A DNA stretch of 64,000 nucleotides, taken from assembly GCF_041260155.1 (NCBI RefSeq), contig NC_091931.1, positions 23,767,654 through 23,831,653 of the forward strand, given 5' to 3'. How positions within the stretch are numbered: position 1 is the first letter of the stretch; every line of letters starts with the position of its first letter. The notes under the pieces were generated by a model. The model worked only from the letters and a program-made list of their open reading frames with translations. It was not told the origin of the DNA and ran no database searches. The position numbers and the translations under genes are program-made. This document shows, in pieces, positions 61,070-64,000 of the stretch. This DNA is from Ptychodera flava. Taxonomy: Eukaryota; Hemichordata; Enteropneusta; Ptychoderidae.

Positions 61070-61882
61070 GTAAACTCTTCATTTTTGCCCTGTTCTTGTA
61101 ACTGGTTTCTCTCTCTCTCTATCTTTCTGGTCTGAAATCACATGTTACTAGTCATTTCTTCTCAGAGGCAAAAAGATCCCTCTTTAGTCTTCGTGACGGT
61201 CACAGAAGCTGTACGGCGTGCGGGTTTAAAAACCTGATCGCTTTCGTCGATTTTCTTTCTCCTCAAATATAAAACAAGGCACCGTCCTGGAGGGACGGTG
61301 AACAAGGATTATTTTTTTCTTGTAGAATCGGCAAAGATATACCCATGAAGCTTTTTTCAATAATCCCTACCTGAAAGTTTATCAGATACGTTGATTGTGG
61401 CGCCTGCGCCAACGCCTTGATCTTCATGCGACTCGGATGACGAACGTTCGTGTGACTCGGATGACGAATGGTCGTACTCGTGTGACTCGGACGACGAATG
61501 TTCGTGTGACTCGGATGATGAATGTTCGTGTGACTCGGACGAAGATTGGTCTGGTTCACCGGCGATGATGTCATCAGTGCTGCTGAAATCAACTTTTGTT
61601 GTTGAGGCCCTTGGCAGATCCGCGTGTTCAGTGCATGTTCCTGTGGTGAAAAACAATAGTTCGTCTTATATTGTTTTGAACAAATCTTATGGAAAAGGTT
61701 TCCTGACAGGTAGCTCCTCAAAATGTTAAGGACTATGTGTAATTAGTCATGCATTACTGGTTATATTTTCATACAAAAGAAATAAAACTACATGGTATGA
61801 CATTTTGATTTGTGTCGTTGCAGTCACTGCACAGGCATGCCATTTATTGTTCACTACTGAAAAGATTGGTCGATATAGCAGT

Positions 61883-61939
<57 letters not shown>

Positions 61940-63696
61940 ATTGATAGAAAAGGGCGAACAATATCGTCATTTAGCGTCGCCGTGAAGATCACATCGCGGG
62001 TACCGGCTGGCGCTCTCGCTCTCCTATTCGTTACTGATGCTTTACTGTTTTGATGGTGTCGTAATACGTACAACTGTTCAAACTAAGATGCGTTCGGGTC
62101 ATAATAAAGTCGAGAACGAAACCACAAACGCTAACATATTTGCAAAAGAAGTTGCGCGCAACTTATATCTTGAACGTGCTCCGGTGAAGATTCAAGCCAT
62201 TGATAAATTATCAACCTGGTACCGTCATTATGAGATTTCTAAACTCATGAGGACTAAATGAAAATGCCGCATCAGTCACTTATTAAAGTATATAAACTAA
62301 ATTGGCGCTGAAAACAAAATCATCAGTAGAAATAACGCCGTTCGACTTTTTACCGTGAATGAATTTGTTTATCTTTTTTTCCTATAGCGCCGCGTCGTTT
62401 CAGATGATGGCTGTCACGTTTGAAGAATATTACTTAGTTGCTGTTGCAATTTCTGTGGTGGTTTAGTAGTGGTTCGAAGTACCGTGAATTGCAGAGAAAG
62501 GCATCAAAACGTTTGCCTTAGATAATCACATATTGTAATATGCTAGCTCGGTGTTCAAACAGGCTGTATGGACATTCAAGGACATGTGATGTACGTAATA
62601 TGTGACTTTAAAACCTGAAGCGAAATGGGAAATGATTACCGCCGCTGCAGGGCCCGGTTCCCATCAGCAAATAGAAGTCCATAGCCAAGTCGAAGAATCG
62701 AGGGTCGCCCGGCAGAGACTTGTCGCGCGTGAAGGAGCACGAAATGGTTTCATCTTCGACAGTGGACGAAACGTCCGACAATCCATCCTGCAAACAAAAC
62801 AAACAGTCGCGCTGAGTCAATGTACAATCATTAAGAGCGAGTTTTTAAAGGCAAGAAACACACCAAGGTAAAGACATACATGTACCTTAACGCATAGCAT
62901 ATGTCAAACGACTCTGTCACATTTTGAGATGAGGGTTGTACATGTACCGCTTGGATCATCTTAAATCATATCAAATGCGCACAATAGCACGGCTTTACTT
63001 CATTCTACCGTTGTTCACTGAAAGGTATTTTCCCTTTAATCATCTGTTTATATGTTTTGACTGTCTATTTTTAAGTCATTAATATGCCTCATACCAAAAG
63101 GTGCTGTAATACGAGGACATTTGTCCGTCATTCAAATAGGTGATCAGGTAAAGCGTAGACTGGGTTTAGTTCACTGTAGACACAGTCCCACAGTCCCTCA
63201 GCGTACAGCAGTCTACTGCTGTAGATAACTATTGATATTAGTCATTCAGACGCTTATGCCGGGGTAGCAGCATGCAAATTAGATACGGCTTGGTGGACAC
63301 TACCTTGTCTCTCTCTATACAGTGGCTGGCGCTTGCCAAACTTACTGATCATCAATGAGTGTATAGGATTTCACACGATGACCGAATGTCATACTGAGTA
63401 TGCAGTGGGTGTAGCATAGACCCTCGAGGATCTACGGTTTAAGCGTCAGTTCTCAACCCCTGGTTCTCGCACCAGTGCTTGCTGACATTGACCATGTACG
63501 TGATTTTCGTCCTTTCTTCTCCGTCGAAAGTTGTCTCCAGTTAATTATAAAGCTGGTAAAAAAACCTGCCTCTTTAAGAGGGCGGCTCACTTACCGTACC
63601 ACCAAGAATGCTGACGTGACCGTCGTTGTAAAAGGTCCGAACGGATCCGGACATACCCGACCCATCGCTGATACACATAACCCCACTGTCGTTGCC
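60663..63696 (-). CDS. DOMON-domain GPI-type protein, copy C (exons 2-5, exon 1 outside window)
   Basis: Exons 63595-63696, 62640-62787, 61371-61640 and 60663-60706 on the minus strand total 564 bases, 188 codons with stop, in phase throughout. Exon 2 reads GNDSGVMCISDG...RTFYNDGHVSILGGT. Exon 3 ends FFDLAMDFYLLMGTGPCSGG. Exon 4 carries five SSSESHE-type units. Exon 5 reads LVAIMVLAAVVGF then stop. The signal-peptide exon would lie to the right of the window. This copy looks functional in what can be seen. The optional upstream acceptor of exon 5 present in copy A has lost its AG here, leaving the conserved internal one. The role is presumably that of copy B: an extracellular, membrane-tethered haem- or sugar-binding protein. 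Confidence 0.78.
60990..61066. repeat. (CT)n microsatellite
   Basis: CT run in intron 4 of copy C, orthologous in position to 21839-21906. Confidence 0.98.
61273..61307. mobile_element. 21-bp palindromic micro-insertion with 7-bp target duplication
   Basis: The insert is 61280-61300, with arms CACCGTCC and GGACGGTG (perfect) around TGGAG. AACAAGG stands on both sides (61273-61279, 61301-61307). The left duplicate has one AACAAGG and no insert at the same point (near 22135). Confidence 0.8.
61371..61640 (-). CDS. Copy C exon 4: SSSESHE-repeat linker
   Basis: 270 bases, same length and borders as copy A exon 4. Encodes TCTEHADLPRAS, VDFSSTDDIIAGEPD, five SSSESHE-type units and GVGAGATINVSDKLS. 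Confidence 0.78.
61885..61936. repeat. (CT)n microsatellite
   Basis: CT run upstream of exon 4 of copy C. Confidence 0.98.
62640..62787 (-). CDS. Copy C exon 3: end of DOMON domain
   Basis: 148 bases, acceptor TTTGCAG and donor GTAATC. Encodes DGLSDVSSTVEDETISCSF then FFDLAMDFYLLMGTGPCSGG, about 60% like copy B exon 3 with the last 14 residues identical. Confidence 0.82.
63595..63696 (-). CDS. Copy C exon 2: DOMON core
   Basis: 102 bases, acceptor AATGCAG and donor GTAAGTG, phase 0 to 0. Encodes GNDSGVMCISDGSGMSGSVR then TFYNDGHVSILGGT; two codons longer than copy B exon 2. Confidence 0.82.
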
Positions 63697-64000
63697 CTGC
63701 ATTCAAGAAATTAAAAAGAATTTATATCTAAAACTTTGAAGGTGGAATGCACCTCGGCGGGAGATATTCGGATTCTATAACTTTTACAATACTCTTTGGT
63801 ATACAGCTTGTGGGGGCTTATTTTGATGCTCGTGAACTAAATAAAATTTTCATCAGCTGATTTTTCTGAACTCGAAAATTCTGATTATTCCCAAGAGAGT
63901 TGACGCATGAATGGTGGCCATTTTGAATTTCGAAGATCGATATTAGATACTTTGTTTCAGAATCTCTAGTAACAAACTTTTTAGGTTGACGCCCTAATTT
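63697..64000. other. Intron 1 of copy C (start), nothing recognised
   Basis: No exon 1 is visible before the right edge. Confidence 0.5.

Larger units (their letters stand above)
57105..62222. repeat. Right copy of the segmental duplication
   Basis: Collinear with 753-23085 but about 5.1 kb long instead of 22 kb, because four large insertions are missing. It holds exons 4 and 5 of DOMON copy C. It also has at least two insertions of its own (59111-59195 and 61280-61300). Confidence 0.85.

Noticed and set aside
1-64000. CRISPR array, bacterial operon or phage features
   Set aside because: The repeats are microsatellites, satellites and transposons in an animal-type genome; no spaced direct repeats or cas-like genes.

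Overview
The window looks like intergenic and intron-rich DNA from a marine invertebrate animal, most likely a deuterostome such as amphioxus or an acorn worm. That placement is inference from its AT-rich, microsatellite-heavy character, its small spliced exons and its mix of Penelope-like elements, CR1/L2/Rex1-type LINEs, a tRNA-derived SINE and many inverted-repeat DNA elements. No bacterial-style operons or long intact host reading frames occur. Nearly all long open frames are simple repeats or retroelement pieces.

The clearest host content is a family of small secreted DOMON-domain proteins on the minus strand, seen in three places. Copy B (36827-46850) can be assembled completely: five exons, 717 coding bases, 238 residues, all splice phases agreeing. 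It has a signal peptide, a DOMON domain like the one in ferric-chelate reductase 1 (FRRS1) spread over exons 1-3, a Ser/His/Glu linker and a short hydrophobic C-terminus that fits a GPI-anchor signal. Copy C (60663 to past the right edge) has exons 2-5. Copy A (21513-26532) has exons 1, 4 and 5, but I find no exons 2 and 3, so it is probably broken. In A and C the linker has expanded into repeats of SSSESHE-type units.

A large duplication links the left part (about 753-23085) with the right part (about 57105-62222). The right copy is about 5 kb and the left about 22 kb. The difference is a set of insertions in the left copy, several of which have precise empty sites in the right copy: a 615-bp inverted-repeat element flanked by TTATA, a composite hairpin insertion, a 4.6-kb inverted-repeat element flanked by AGA, and an 11-kb stretch holding a 169-bp satellite and candidate exons of an unrecognised gene.

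Other elements are a Penelope-like element at the left edge; a nearly full-length Penelope-like element between TA repeats (29873-33913) with hammerhead-like motifs; LINE pieces at 34496-35006, 37305-40510 and 56134-56640; a SINE in a TACA microsatellite (48328-48669); and two TAA-flanked inverted-repeat elements (44118-45244, 49384-50318).

The most unusual signal is three insertions of a 21-25 bp palindrome (CAC-N-GTCC arms), at 22057, 49009 and 61280, each flanked by a different exact 7-bp direct repeat. Two of the three have an empty site in the other duplicate copy. They behave like a transposable element reduced to its two ends.
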